From Adlercreutzia equolifaciens (GTDB lineage: Bacteria; Actinomycetota; Coriobacteriia; Coriobacteriales; Eggerthellaceae), in assembly GCF_029076695.1 (NCBI RefSeq), contig NZ_JARFIK010000001.1, forward strand, positions 1,116,001-1,180,000: 64,000 nucleotides of DNA, read 5' to 3'. Each line of letters opens with the position of its first letter. Position 1 is the first letter of the stretch. A program made the translations under genes and the position numbers. Under the pieces are notes generated by a model. It had not been told where the DNA came from. It saw only the letters and a program-made list of their open reading frames with translations, and did not search any database. Positions 52,645 through 62,070 of this stretch are shown here, in pieces.

Positions 52645-52767
52645 CCGGCGGAGACACGGGGTATGCCAACCGAGCGAGTTCCGCAGCGACTGAAACAGCC
52701 CAGTGGGCTGTTTCACAAAGCGAGGACTGTTTGAGCGAATTGGCATACCCCGTGGCTCCGCCCCCGG
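52645..52767. repeat. Large inverted-repeat element between queC and queF
   Basis: Outer arms 52645-52669 and 52740-52767 pair over about 24 bp with one mismatch and one 3-nt bulge (core ACGGGGTATGCCAA / TTGGCATACCCCGT). Inside sits a perfect 12-bp palindrome, TGAAACAGCCCA / TGGGCTGTTTCA (52691-52715). It fills the queC-queF gap and encodes no protein. It looks like a MITE- or REP-type mobile palindrome, or a structured mRNA spacer. Its arm sequence GGAGACACGGGGTA recurs inverted at 59402-59415. Confidence 0.75.
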
Positions 52768-52796
52768 AAGCCTTTCTAGCAAGATAGGAGCAAGGA

Positions 52797-53459
52797 ATGA
52801 AACCTTTAGAAATGGCCGAAGCCCTTTTCGGCAACGAAAACGACGAAACTGCAACTGCCATCGCCGCGAGTGCCAGTAAGCCCGAAGGCTCGGTAGATAC
52901 CTCCGCCATGGCCGCGGTAGCCGCCCATCTGGCCCGTACCGCAGGCGAAGAAGCCCCGGCGGCGGCCGGCCGCACCGACGACGAAACGGCCGACTTGACG
53001 CTCCTGGGCAACCAAGGCACGCGCTATCCGCAGGATTATGATCCCAGCGTGCTGGAAACCTTCGTGAACAAGCATCCGGACAACGACTACTTCGTGAAGT
53101 TCAACTGCCCGGAGTTCACCAGCCTGTGCCCCATCACGGGCCAGCCCGATTTTGCCACCATCTACATTTCCTACGTGCCGGGCGAGCGCATGGTGGAGTC
53201 AAAGAGCCTGAAGCTGTATCTGTTCAGCTTCCGCAATCATGGCGACTTCCACGAGGACTGCATGAACATCATCATGAAGGACCTCATTGCCCTGATGGAT
53301 CCGAAATACATCGAGGTATGGGGGAAGTTCACGCCGCGCGGCGGTATTTCCATCGACCCCTACTGCAACTACGGTCGCCCCGGCACGCGCTGGGAGGAAG
53401 TGGCCTGGACGCGTCTGTCGCAGCATGACCTGTACCCCGAGAAAGTGGACAATCGCTAG
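52797..53459 (+). CDS. queF: preQ0 reductase (NADPH-dependent 7-cyano-7-deazaguanine reductase)
   Basis: The 220-residue enzyme reduces preQ0 to preQ1. The catalytic Cys and Asp lie in [35 protein letters not shown] is the QueF motif. The conserved domain starts near residue 75, so this is a unimodular (type I) QueF with a long Ala/Glu-rich N-terminal extension. ATG 52797 follows GGAGCAAGGA. Position after queC suggests the same operon despite the intervening inverted-repeat element. Together queD-E-C-F give preQ1; folE, tgt and queA must lie elsewhere. Confidence 0.94.
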   Translation: MKPLEMAEALFGNENDETATAIAASASKPEGSVDTSAMAAVAAHLARTAGEEAPAAAGRTDDETADLTLLGNQGTRYPQDYDPSVLETFVNKHPDNDYFVKFNCPEFTSLCPITGQPDFATIYISYVPGERMVESKSLKLYLFSFRNHGDFHEDCMNIIMKDLIALMDPKYIEVWGKFTPRGGISIDPYCNYGRPGTRWEEVAWTRLSQHDLYPEKVDNR

Positions 53460-53613
53460 GGTGTGCGCTGCGGAGAGGCCTCTGCGCAGCGGTCCGCGGG
53501 CGCAGGGGTGCTGCTCCCTTGGTAACGAGTCGTCACCTGGCGGTGACACTGGCCGCGCTTTATGCGAAAATGGCTCCTGAGAAAAGAGATTATGCACGTA
53601 AGGTAGCTTGGCC

Positions 53614-56600
53614 ATGACAGCGCAGTTCAGTATTCGGGAGGCGTCCCCCGAGGCCGTGGCACGGCTTCAAAACGCTTTGGGGCTTCCCCGTTTCATCGCG
53701 GCCACGCTGGTGGGCCGCGGTATCACGTCGCCAGAGGCGGTGCGTGATTTCCTGCATCCGTCCCTCGATCGCGATTGGCGCAACCCGCTGGAAATTCCCG
53801 GGCTGGCCGAGGTGGCCGATGGCCTGCAGGCGGCCATGGCGGCCAAGAAGCGCATCGTCGTCTTCGGGGACTTCGACCTGGACGGCATCTCGGCCACCAC
53901 GGTGCTTACCCGCGGCTTGCGGGCCCTGGGTGCCTGCGCGCATCCGTTTATTCCCCATCGCTTCGAAGAGGGCTACGGCATCACGGCGGCCGCCTTCGAG
54001 CGCGTGCGCCAGCTGGAGCCCGACGTCATTGTCACCGTGGACTGCGGCATTGCCTGCAAGCACGAGGTGGCGGCCATTGTGGAGCAGGGCGTGGAGGTGT
54101 ACATCACCGACCACCACGAGGCGTCCGATCTGGTGCCCGAGAACGTCTGCGTGGCCGATCCGAAAATGAGCGAGGGCTGCCCCAGCGCCATTCTGGCCGG
54201 TGTGGGCGTGGCCCTGAAGCTCGTGCAGATTCTTGGCAGTCGTCTGGGCTTTCCCCATCTATGGCGCAGCTACACCGATTTCGCCACCTTGGGCACCGTG
54301 GCCGACCTTATGCCCATGCGCGACGAGAACCGCGCCCTGGTGGCCGATGGCCTGGCGCGCATGAACGAGAACCCCCGGCCCTGCATTGCGGCGCTTCTGG
54401 CCACCACGGGCCAGGCCGGCAAGCAGCTTACGGCCACTAACCTCAGCTTCTCGCTTATTCCGCGCTTGAATGCGGCAGGTCGCATGGGCAACGCCGATCT
54501 GGCGCTGAACCTGCTGATGAGCGACAACTACGCCGAATGCTGCACCATGGCCGAGGAGCTAGAGGCGGTGAACAACCAGCGCCGCGCCATCGAGGCTGAG
54601 CTGTCGGATATTGCCAAGGCCCAGGCCAGTGAAAACTATCACGGGCAACGCGCTCTGGTGGTGGCCGGCGAGGGCTGGCACGAGGGCGTGAAGGGCATTG
54701 TGGCCTCCCGCCTGGTGAACACTTATGGCGTGCCGTCGCTGCTGTTCACCATCGATGGCGATGAGGCCCGCGGCTCCGGGCGCAGCGTGGGCGATGTGAA
54801 CCTGTTCGAGGCCGTGTCCTCGCTGGCCGATCTCACCACCCGCTTCGGCGGCCACGGGGCGGCCGTGGGCGTGACGGTGCCCACGAAGAACCTGCCGGAA
54901 TTCGCCGAGCGCCTGGACGCCTATATGGCCCAGTTGCCCGAGGCGGCCTTCCACCCGCTTACTGAAGTTGACGCCTGCGTGGATTTGGACGAGCTGAACC
55001 TGGACACCGTGGCCATGGTGGACCAGCTGGCGCCCTTCGGCCAGGAAAACCCGCAGCCGGTGTACCTGGCGCGCAACGTCACGCTGGTGAACACCCGGGC
55101 CGTGGGCCAGACGAAGGATCACTTCGCCTGCACCCTTACGAACGGACGCAGCTCGGTGGCGGGCATCATGTTCCATTGCGCGGCCATCGACGCTCTGCTG
55201 GTCAACGATGCCGTGGTGGATGCGGCGTTTACCGTGCAAATCGACGAATGGCGCGGCCGCCATTCGGTGAAGGCCATGCTGGAAACTATCGCGCCAGCGC
55301 GTTCCTGCTGTGCTTTGGAGGCCTGCCTGGATCCCGAGGCGCTCAACTTCTTCTCGGATCTGTTCGCTGCCTCCGATGAGGACCTGTGCGCTCCCTGCTG
55401 CGAAGAAGAGCCCGCAAAGCCGGATCTTAAAGCAGTGCGGGCCCACTGGGAGGAGGTGGCGCGCACTGATCCCGATGGGCTGGAGGCGGCTATTATCCGT
55501 GCCATTATCGGCGATGGCTCCCTGCATCCGGCTCAGCGCCAAATTCTCGACCAGCTGCGAGCAGGCCATTCCACCTTCGCCGTGATGGCAACGGGCCGCG
55601 GCAAGTCGCTGTGCTTCCAGGTGTATGCGGCCTGGCAGGCCCTTACCCAGGGCGACGCCAGCCTGTTCATCTATCCCTTGCGTGCTCTCATTGCCGACCA
55701 GGCCTTCCATCTGTGCGCCAGCTTGGAGCAGTTCGGCATTGTGTCCGCCGTGGTAACCGGCGAGTCCACGCCCGAGGATCGCGCCGCGGCCTATCGGGGT
55801 CTGGCGGACGGTTCGGTGGACATTGTGCTGACCACGCCGGAGTACCTGATGTTCCACGCCGATGAATTTGCCGCAGCCGGGCGCATCGGCTTCGTCGTGG
55901 TGGACGAGGCCCATCACATCGGTCAGGCGAAGGCCGGCCAGCGCGTGGCCTATACGCAGCTGGGCCATGCTCTGGGCCGCTTGGGCGCACCGGTGGTACT
56001 GGCCGTTACGGCCACGGCCAACGATGCTATTGCCCAGGACATCGATGCCACCTTGCCGGTGCGCGAGAGCGTCATCGACGAGACGGGCCGCGACAACCTG
56101 TTCCTGGACGATCAGCGCAACATTCGCCACAAGGACGATTATCTGGCTACGCTTATTGCCTCCGGTGAGAAGACGGTCGTCTACGTGAACTCGCGCGAGC
56201 AGTCGGTGGCCCTGGCGCGCCAGCTGCGGCGCCGCGTGCCCCAGCTAGCCTGCATGATCGGCTTCTACAACGCCGGTCTGTCCCGCGAGGAGCGTAAGCG
56301 CGTCGAGGCGCTGTTCCGCAACGACGACCTCAAGGTGCTGGTGGCCACCTCGGCTTTTGGCGAGGGCGTGAATATTCCCAACATCCGCCACGTGGTGCTG
56401 TACCATCTGCCCTTCAGCGAGGTGGAGTTCAACCAGATGAGCGGCCGTGCCGGCCGCGACGGCAAGCCGGCCTGGGTGCACCTGCTGTACGGGCGCAACG
56501 ACGTGTCCCTGAACGAGCGCATCCTGTCCGAGGCCACGCCGGACCACGACGTCATGGCCCAGGTGTACCGTCGTCTGCGAACGCTGCAGCGCCAAACGCC

Positions 56601-56940
56601 GAACGACTACTTCCCTGTAGGCGAGGTGGACCTGGCCCAGGCTGCCTCGGATGCCTTCCGGGCGGTCAGTCCCTCGGCGGCGGCCTGTGGCGTGGCGGTC
56701 TTCCGTGAGCTGGGACTCATCGAGACGCGCACGGTCTACGAGGCGGGGCGCCCGGTGCTATGGGTGCGTGTGCGCGAAGGGGCGGCCAAGGTGGAGTTGA
56801 CCGATTCGGTGCGCTACCGCGAGGGCCTGGACGAGCGCAGCCTGTTCGGCGGCTTCCGCGAATGGGCCTTGGGCAGCGATGCCCAAGGGCTTATTGTGCG
56901 TTTGAGCCACCCTATTGTCCCGAGAAGAAATCGTCCCTAG
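53614..56940 (+). CDS. recJ: RecJ single-strand exonuclease fused to a RecQ-like DNA helicase
   Basis: One unbroken 1108-residue frame joins two enzymes. Residues 1-560: RecJ with DHH motifs GDFDLDG (Asp86, 88, 90), TVDCG (Asp143), DHH (166-168), the fourth aspartate in GTVADLMP (231) and the DHHA1 loop GGHGAAVG (412-419). Residues ~625-960: superfamily-2 helicase with Walker A ATGRGKSLCFQ (659-669), DEAH (764-767), TAT (799-801) and QMSGRAGRDG (941-950), most like RecQ. A linker with six cysteines (565, 566, 571, 592, 595, 596) lies between; a winged-helix-like tail ends it. No HRDC domain is visible. ATG 53614 follows AAGG. Unwinding and 5'-3' ssDNA degradation are thus in one chain. Confidence 0.9.
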   Translation: MTAQFSIREASPEAVARLQNALGLPRFIAATLVGRGITSPEAVRDFLHPSLDRDWRNPLEIPGLAEVADGLQAAMAAKKRIVVFGDFDLDGISATTVLTRGLRALGACAHPFIPHRFEEGYGITAAAFERVRQLEPDVIVTVDCGIACKHEVAAIVEQGVEVYITDHHEASDLVPENVCVADPKMSEGCPSAILAGVGVALKLVQILGSRLGFPHLWRSYTDFATLGTVADLMPMRDENRALVADGLARMNENPRPCIAALLATTGQAGKQLTATNLSFSLIPRLNAAGRMGNADLALNLLMSDNYAECCTMAEELEAVNNQRRAIEAELSDIAKAQASENYHGQRALVVAGEGWHEGVKGIVASRLVNTYGVPSLLFTIDGDEARGSGRSVGDVNLFEAVSSLADLTTRFGGHGAAVGVTVPTKNLPEFAERLDAYMAQLPEAAFHPLTEVDACVDLDELNLDTVAMVDQLAPFGQENPQPVYLARNVTLVNTRAVGQTKDHFACTLTNGRSSVAGIMFHCAAIDALLVNDAVVDAAFTVQIDEWRGRHSVKAMLETIAPARSCCALEACLDPEALNFFSDLFAASDEDLCAPCCEEEPAKPDLKAVRAHWEEVARTDPDGLEAAIIRAIIGDGSLHPAQRQILDQLRAGHSTFAVMATGRGKSLCFQVYAAWQALTQGDASLFIYPLRALIADQAFHLCASLEQFGIVSAVVTGESTPEDRAAAYRGLADGSVDIVLTTPEYLMFHADEFAAAGRIGFVVVDEAHHIGQAKAGQRVAYTQLGHALGRLGAPVVLAVTATANDAIAQDIDATLPVRESVIDETGRDNLFLDDQRNIRHKDDYLATLIASGEKTVVYVNSREQSVALARQLRRRVPQLACMIGFYNAGLSREERKRVEALFRNDDLKVLVATSAFGEGVNIPNIRHVVLYHLPFSEVEFNQMSGRAGRDGKPAWVHLLYGRNDVSLNERILSEATPDHDVMAQVYRRLRTLQRQTPNDYFPVGEVDLAQAASDAFRAVSPSAAACGVAVFRELGLIETRTVYEAGRPVLWVRVREGAAKVELTDSVRYREGLDERSLFGGFREWALGSDAQGLIVRLSHPIVPRRNRP

Positions 56941-56996
56941 GGGAGGGACTAAGAGATACCGCGAGGGGAGCCTCGCGTAAGGAGAAGGAGGCGCTG

Positions 56997-59378
56997 GTGA
57001 GCGCTGAGAAAGAGCACAACCAGGCCGATGCGGTCAGCATCGGCCGTGCCACGAAAGAGACGGTGGATGCCCTGCTGGGCACGCCGCATCCTACGGCCTC
57101 CAGCCAGCTGGTGCCGCCTGGCCCCGTCACGCCCGATGGGCGCTTCGCCGAGCTGCAGCGTCTGACCCGGGCCTACATGAGCGAGGAAGAAGAGGCCATG
57201 TTGGCCCGCGCCTATGCGTTCGCCACCGAGGCCCATGCCGGTCAGTGCCGCAAGTCCGGCGAGCCCTTCATCATCCATCCCATCGAGGTGGGCATCATTC
57301 TGGCCGATCTGCGCATGGACGCCGAAACCATCTGCGCGGCCCTGCTGCACGACACGGTGGAGGACACCAAGGTCACTGCCGAAGAGGTGGAAAAAACCTT
57401 CAATGCCCAGGTGCGTGCGCTGGTGGAGGGAGTGACGAAGATCACCCGCATCGAGGTGGAGAGCCTGACCGATGAGCAGGCCGCCACCATCCGCAAGATG
57501 TTCGTGGCCATGTCCAAGGATATTCGCGTCATTGTCATCAAGCTGGCCGACCGTCTGCACAACATGCGCACCCTGGCGGCTCTGCGCGAGGACCGACGCA
57601 TCTTCAAATCCCGCGAGACGCTGGAAATTTACGCGCCCATTGCCCATCGTTTGGGCATCAACTCCATTAAATGGGAGCTGGAGGACATCGCGTTTTTCTA
57701 CCTGGAGCCCAACAAGTACAAGCAGGTGTCCCGCATGGTCACCGAGTCGCGCGTCGAGCGCGAGGCCTATCTGGCCGACGTTATTAACGTGCTGCACGAC
57801 GAGATGGACAAGGTGGGCATTACCGCCCAGATCATGGGGCGCCCGAAGCATCTGTACTCCATCTATCAGAAGATGACGAAGAAGGGCAAGGGCTTCTCGG
57901 AGATCTACGATCTTATTGCCGTGCGCATCATCACCACGTCGGTGAAGGACTGCTACTCGGCGCTGGGTGCGGTGCACACGCTGTGGCATCCCATGCCCGG
58001 GCGCTTCAAAGACTACATTGCCATGCCGAAGTTCAACATGTACCAGTCGCTGCATACGACGGTCATGGGCCCGGCCGGTCGTCCCCTGGAGGTGCAAATC
58101 CGCACCGAGGAGATGCACCAGAACTCCGAGTACGGCGTGGCGGCCCACTGGCGCTACAAGGAAACGGGCTCGTCGCGCCCCGGCAGCGCCGACAACCTGG
58201 ACCAGCAACTGGCCTGGCTGCGCCAAATGGTGGACTGGCAGGATGAGACCGAGGATTCCCGCGAGTTCCTGAAGTCCCTGAAGATGGACTTGGCCGACAC
58301 CGAGGTGTTCGTGTTCACACCCCAGGGCGAGGTGCTCAGCCTGCGCGCCGGCTCCACGCCCGTGGACTTCGCCTACGCCATTCATACCGAGGTGGGCAAC
58401 CACTGCGTGGGCGCCAAGGTGAACGGTTCCATCGTGCCCCTGTCCTACGAGCTGCAAGTGGGCGATCGCGTCGAGATCCTGACCCAGAAGAGCGCCAGCC
58501 CCTCGCGTGACTGGCTCAACATGGTGAAGACACCCTCGGCCCGTAGCAAGATTCGCTCGTACTTCTCGAAAGTCACGCGCTCCGACGACATGCAGATGGG
58601 CCGCGATATGCTGCTGCGCGAGATGCGCAAGCACGGGCTGGGTCTGTCCAGTGCTCAATCCATGCGCGCGCTGAAGCTGGTGGCCGAGGCCCTGGGCTTC
58701 AAGGATCCCGACGAGATGTACGTGCACATCGGCACGGGCAAAGAGAAGGCCCAGCACGTTACCAACCGCTTGTTGAAGATCTTGGTGGACAAGGGCAACG
58801 AGGAGGCTGAGAAGCCCACGGTGGGCATGTCGGCCTCGTCCACGGGCATCATGGCCCCCATGCTCACCAGTGTGAAGCGGCCGAAGAAGCACGAGACCCA
58901 CGCCTCCAACGGCATTGTGGTGAAGGGCGTGGACGACGTGCTGGTGCGCCTGTCCCGCTGCTGCAACCCGGTGCCCGGCGACGACATCTTGGGCTTCGTC
59001 ACCCGCGGCCGCGGCGTGTCGGTCCATCGGGCCGACTGCCCCAACGCCATCGATCTGAAGCGCCATCCCGAGCGCATAATCGAGGTGGAGTGGGAAGGGT
59101 CGCCCTCGAAGTCGGCCAGCTACCAGGTGGAAATCTACATCGAGGCCCTCGATCGCATGAACCTGCTGCTGGACGTCACGAAGGTCATCTCGGAAATGGG
59201 CGCCAACGTGCTGTCCAGCAACACTACCACGCACCGCGACGGCATGGTGGAGATGCGCTTCCTCTTCCAGGTATCCGACTTGACGGTCATCGAGCGCGTA
59301 ACGAAGCGCCTGACGGATATCGAAGGCGTCTTCGATGCCCGTAGAATGATGCCCCAAGGAGCAAGTAAGAAAGGCTAG
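56997..59378 (+). CDS. relA: Bifunctional (p)ppGpp synthetase/hydrolase (RelA/SpoT homologue)
   Basis: The 793-residue stringent-response enzyme has, in order: HD hydrolase (SGEPFIIHPIEVGIILADL, LLHDTVEDT), nucleotidyltransferase (KGFSEIYDLIAVRIIT, MPKFNMYQSLHTTVMG, EVQIRTEEMHQNSEYGVAAHW), TGS (TEVFVFTPQGEVLSLRAGST), a Cys/His zinc-finger region and a C-terminal ACT domain. HD and synthetase residues look intact, so both activities are likely. The start is GTG 56997, behind AAGGAGAAGGAGG. A 7-bp hairpin CGCGAGG / CCTCGCG (56960-56977) with GGAG in its loop precedes that site. It lies 56 bp after the recJ fusion. Confidence 0.96.
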   Translation: MSAEKEHNQADAVSIGRATKETVDALLGTPHPTASSQLVPPGPVTPDGRFAELQRLTRAYMSEEEEAMLARAYAFATEAHAGQCRKSGEPFIIHPIEVGIILADLRMDAETICAALLHDTVEDTKVTAEEVEKTFNAQVRALVEGVTKITRIEVESLTDEQAATIRKMFVAMSKDIRVIVIKLADRLHNMRTLAALREDRRIFKSRETLEIYAPIAHRLGINSIKWELEDIAFFYLEPNKYKQVSRMVTESRVEREAYLADVINVLHDEMDKVGITAQIMGRPKHLYSIYQKMTKKGKGFSEIYDLIAVRIITTSVKDCYSALGAVHTLWHPMPGRFKDYIAMPKFNMYQSLHTTVMGPAGRPLEVQIRTEEMHQNSEYGVAAHWRYKETGSSRPGSADNLDQQLAWLRQMVDWQDETEDSREFLKSLKMDLADTEVFVFTPQGEVLSLRAGSTPVDFAYAIHTEVGNHCVGAKVNGSIVPLSYELQVGDRVEILTQKSASPSRDWLNMVKTPSARSKIRSYFSKVTRSDDMQMGRDMLLREMRKHGLGLSSAQSMRALKLVAEALGFKDPDEMYVHIGTGKEKAQHVTNRLLKILVDKGNEEAEKPTVGMSASSTGIMAPMLTSVKRPKKHETHASNGIVVKGVDDVLVRLSRCCNPVPGDDILGFVTRGRGVSVHRADCPNAIDLKRHPERIIEVEWEGSPSKSASYQVEIYIEALDRMNLLLDVTKVISEMGANVLSSNTTTHRDGMVEMRFLFQVSDLTVIERVTKRLTDIEGVFDARRMMPQGASKKG

Positions 59379-59463
59379 GTGCCCGTCCCCGTCGATCAGG
59401 GTACCCCGTGTCTCCTCTGGTCTCGGTATCGGTGGGGCTGCTTAGGAACAAGAAAGGACAGTT

Positions 59464-60135
59464 ATGGCAACGGATTTGTATGAGGTGAGTGGGCTTTGCG
59501 TTGATGTGAAGTACCTGGTTATGGGGCCTTTGGCGAACAATGTCTACATTGTGTCCGACGGTCAGGGCACCTTCGTGGTTGACCCCAGCTGCGATGCCGA
59601 CAAAATCGTCGCGGCTTTGGATGGGGTCAAGCTGGATGCCATTGTGCTCACGCACCTGCATTCCGACCACATGGGCGCTGCGGCCGCCCTGCGCGAGGCT
59701 ACCGGGGCGCCGGTTATCGCCTCTGAGGCCGATGCCGAGGGCATCGAGCATCCTACCATGTCGCTCGTGGGCGAGACGGAGCCCTGCACGGTGGATCGCC
59801 GCGTGAAGAACGGCGACGTGGTGGAAGTGGGCGCCATGAAGTGGAAGGTCATCGAGACGCCGGGCCACACGAAGGGCTCCATCTGCCTGTTCAATATCCC
59901 GCAGTTCGGCAACCATCCCGGCGGGCTGCCCGTGCTCATTTCCGGCGACACGCTGTTCTGCGGATCCATCGGACGCACCGATTTCGAGGGCGGTTCCATG
60001 ACTGAGATGAAGGCCTCGCTGAAGAAGCTGGCCATGCTGCCCGACGATACGGCGGTGCTGCCGGGCCACAACAGCCTGACTACCATCGGGGCCGAGCGCA
60101 GGCGTGTGTTTGCCCTGTTCGGAGCTGACAGATAA
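59464..60135 (+). CDS. Metallo-beta-lactamase-fold hydrolase (glyoxalase II-like)
   Basis: A 223-residue protein with the MBL metal motif THLHSDHMG, then TPGHTKGSICLF, ISGDTLFCGSIGRTD and LPGHNSLTTI. These place it among glyoxalase II-like thioesterases, but the exact substrate cannot be told. ATG 59464 follows AGAAAGGA. It lies 85 bp after relA and may be co-transcribed with it. Confidence 0.9.
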   Translation: MATDLYEVSGLCVDVKYLVMGPLANNVYIVSDGQGTFVVDPSCDADKIVAALDGVKLDAIVLTHLHSDHMGAAAALREATGAPVIASEADAEGIEHPTMSLVGETEPCTVDRRVKNGDVVEVGAMKWKVIETPGHTKGSICLFNIPQFGNHPGGLPVLISGDTLFCGSIGRTDFEGGSMTEMKASLKKLAMLPDDTAVLPGHNSLTTIGAERRRVFALFGADR

Positions 60136-60164
60136 GGGCATCACGTCAACAACGGCAATAAGAG

Positions 60165-60212
60165 ACGGCGCGGACGTAACGGCTTTCTTGAAAAAAGCCG
60201 CCCGCGCCGTTT
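60165..60212 (+). terminator. Terminator after the MBL gene
   Basis: Nested stems: ACGGCGCGG (60165-60173) with CCGCGCCGT (60202-60210), and inside GGCTTT with AAAGCC, then TT. Confidence 0.7.
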
Positions 60213-60282
60213 GCCTGAAGCCAAATAGGCTACACTGGTTGCTGTGGCGCGCAAGGCGCCGTCGTTTGTTGGAAGGAACTCT

Positions 60283-61338
60283 GTGACCATCGAGTGGACC
60301 TTTTTCCTCTCCGAGCTTGCGCAGAACCCCATTCTTCTGGTGGTAACGCTGCTCAACATCGGAGTGATTGTGGTGAACGGGGCCACCGATGCTCCCAATG
60401 CCATCGCCACAGCGGTTTCCACCCGCGCCATGAAGCCGCGCCATGCCATTATCATGGCGGCCGTCTTCAACTTCCTCGGCTTGCTGCTGGTGTCCCTGGT
60501 GTCCACGGCGGTGGCCCACACCATTTTCTCCATGGTCGATTTCGGCGGTAATTCGCACCAGGCGCTGACGGCTCTCATGGCGGCCATGGTGGCCATCATT
60601 GTGTGGGGCGCTGCGGCCTGGTGGTTCGGTATTCCCACGTCGCAATCGCATTCGCTCATTGCCGGCCTGACTGGTGCTGCCATTGCTGTTATGGGCGGCT
60701 TTGATGCCATCAACGGCGCCGAGTGGATGAAGGTCATCTACGGCATTCTGCTTTCCACGCTGCTCGGCTTCGGTCTGGGCTGGCTGCTCTACAAAATCAT
60801 CGGGCGCATTTGCCGCCATGTTGACCGCGTGCGCGCCAACTCGTTCTTCAAGTGGGCGCAAATTTGCTCGGGCGCGGGTGTGGCGTTCATGCACGGCGCT
60901 CAGGACGGTCAGAAGTTCATGTCCATCTTCATGCTGGCTATCATGATGACCGCCGGTATGGGTATGAACCTGGACGAGGTGGCGCTGCCGCTGTGGCTGA
61001 TGCTCTTCTGCGCGTTCAGCATGGGTCTGGGCACTGCCGTGGGCGGCGAGCGCATTATCAAATCGGTGGGCATGGACATGGTGAAGCTGGAGTCGTTCCA
61101 GGGGTTCGCCGCCAGCCTGTCCACGTTTCTCAGCCTGATGCTGGCCACCTTCGGCGGCCTGCCCGTTTCCACTACGCACACCAACACCACGGCCATCATG
61201 GGCGTCGGTGCCGCCCGCAACCCCAAGGGCGTGAAGTGGTCCATCGCCATCGACATGGTGAAAACCTGGATCCTCACGTTCCCCGGCTGCGGCATCCTAG
61301 GTTATCTCTGCGCAAAGTTGTTCCTGTTCATTCTGTAA
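60283..61338 (+). CDS. pitA: PiT-family inorganic phosphate permease
   Basis: The 351-residue membrane protein carries metal-phosphate with protons or sodium. The two PiT signature repeats are NGATDAPNAIATAVSTRAM and GVAFMHGAQDGQKFMSI. Start GTG 60283 follows GGAAGGAA; the frame is open to 60244. It is followed 19 bp later by its DUF47 partner. Low-affinity phosphate transport is likely. Confidence 0.93.
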   Translation: MTIEWTFFLSELAQNPILLVVTLLNIGVIVVNGATDAPNAIATAVSTRAMKPRHAIIMAAVFNFLGLLLVSLVSTAVAHTIFSMVDFGGNSHQALTALMAAMVAIIVWGAAAWWFGIPTSQSHSLIAGLTGAAIAVMGGFDAINGAEWMKVIYGILLSTLLGFGLGWLLYKIIGRICRHVDRVRANSFFKWAQICSGAGVAFMHGAQDGQKFMSIFMLAIMMTAGMGMNLDEVALPLWLMLFCAFSMGLGTAVGGERIIKSVGMDMVKLESFQGFAASLSTFLSLMLATFGGLPVSTTHTNTTAIMGVGAARNPKGVKWSIAIDMVKTWILTFPGCGILGYLCAKLFLFIL

Positions 61339-61357
61339 GAGCGAGAAGGAGATTTCA

Positions 61358-61987
61358 GTGGCAAAGAAAAAGAAGTACGACTACTTCGACGCGTACGAGC
61401 AGCTGTCCGACCTGGCCGTGCAAGAGGCCAATGTTCTCATCCGCGCTATGGAGAACTTCACCGACGCTGCCGCACTGAAGGACGTGCTGCAGGAGGCTCA
61501 TGAGATTGAGCATGCCGGCGACCAGATCAACCACGAGATTTACAAGCACGTGGGCGGTGACTTCATGCCTCCCATCGATCGCGAGGACGTGGTGCTGCTG
61601 GCCCAGTGTCTGGACAACATCCTGGATGAGATCGAGGACGTGCTGCAGTACCTGTACATGTTCGACGTCCATCAAATTCCCGAGGACGCCTTGCGCTTTG
61701 CCACCATCATCAAGAAGTCCTGCAAGGCCGTGGATGCCGCCATGGAGGATTTCCGCAACTTCAAGAAGTCGAAGTCGTTCAAGCAGCTGGTCATCGACGT
61801 GAGCAACTACGAGGAGGAGGGCGACGACTTGTACGTGGAGGTCATTCGCAACCTCCATGTCAACCACGCCGACGAGCCGATGCACGTGCTGAAGTGGTCG
61901 CGCCTGTACGCCTTCATGGAAAGCTGCTGCGACGCCTGCGAGCATACCGCCGACCTGATGAGCACTATTCTGCTGAAGAACATGTAG
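61358..61987 (+). CDS. DUF47 PhoU-like accessory protein of the PiT transporter
   Basis: A 209-residue all-helical PhoU-like protein (EAHEIEHAGDQINHEIYKHV, LAQCLDNILDEIEDV, CDACEHTADLMSTILLK) with acidic E/DxxxD metal-binding patterns. Such proteins sit next to Pit genes and modulate phosphate uptake. Start GTG 61358 follows AGAAGGAG. It forms an operon with pitA and is ended by the terminator at 62020-62070. Confidence 0.93.
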   Translation: MAKKKKYDYFDAYEQLSDLAVQEANVLIRAMENFTDAAALKDVLQEAHEIEHAGDQINHEIYKHVGGDFMPPIDREDVVLLAQCLDNILDEIEDVLQYLYMFDVHQIPEDALRFATIIKKSCKAVDAAMEDFRNFKKSKSFKQLVIDVSNYEEEGDDLYVEVIRNLHVNHADEPMHVLKWSRLYAFMESCCDACEHTADLMSTILLKNM

Positions 61988-62019
61988 CTGGTAGGGCGTT
62001 ACGTACCTACTTGGTTTCT

Positions 62020-62070
62020 AGAAGCAGTCTTGGAAAAGTTCTTAGCTTTTCTGGGACTGCTTCTTTTTTT
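62020..62070 (+). terminator. Terminator overlapping the 3' end of the opposite gene
   Basis: A 19-bp stem (three wobble pairs) between 62020-62038 and 62046-62064 around a 7-nt loop, then a T7 run. It ends the pitA operon, but half of it is also coding sequence for the last residues (Lys/Gln/Ser-rich) of the minus-strand TRIC-type gene. Confidence 0.85.

Noticed and set aside
56760-56996. Upstream extension of the RelA/SpoT frame to 56760
   Set aside because: It overlaps the 3' end of the recJ fusion in another frame, and the GTG at 56997 has a strong ribosome site.
59287-61179. 630-codon minus-strand open frame opposite the MBL and pitA genes
   Set aside because: Spans two genuine opposite-strand genes and a terminator; low-complexity translation.
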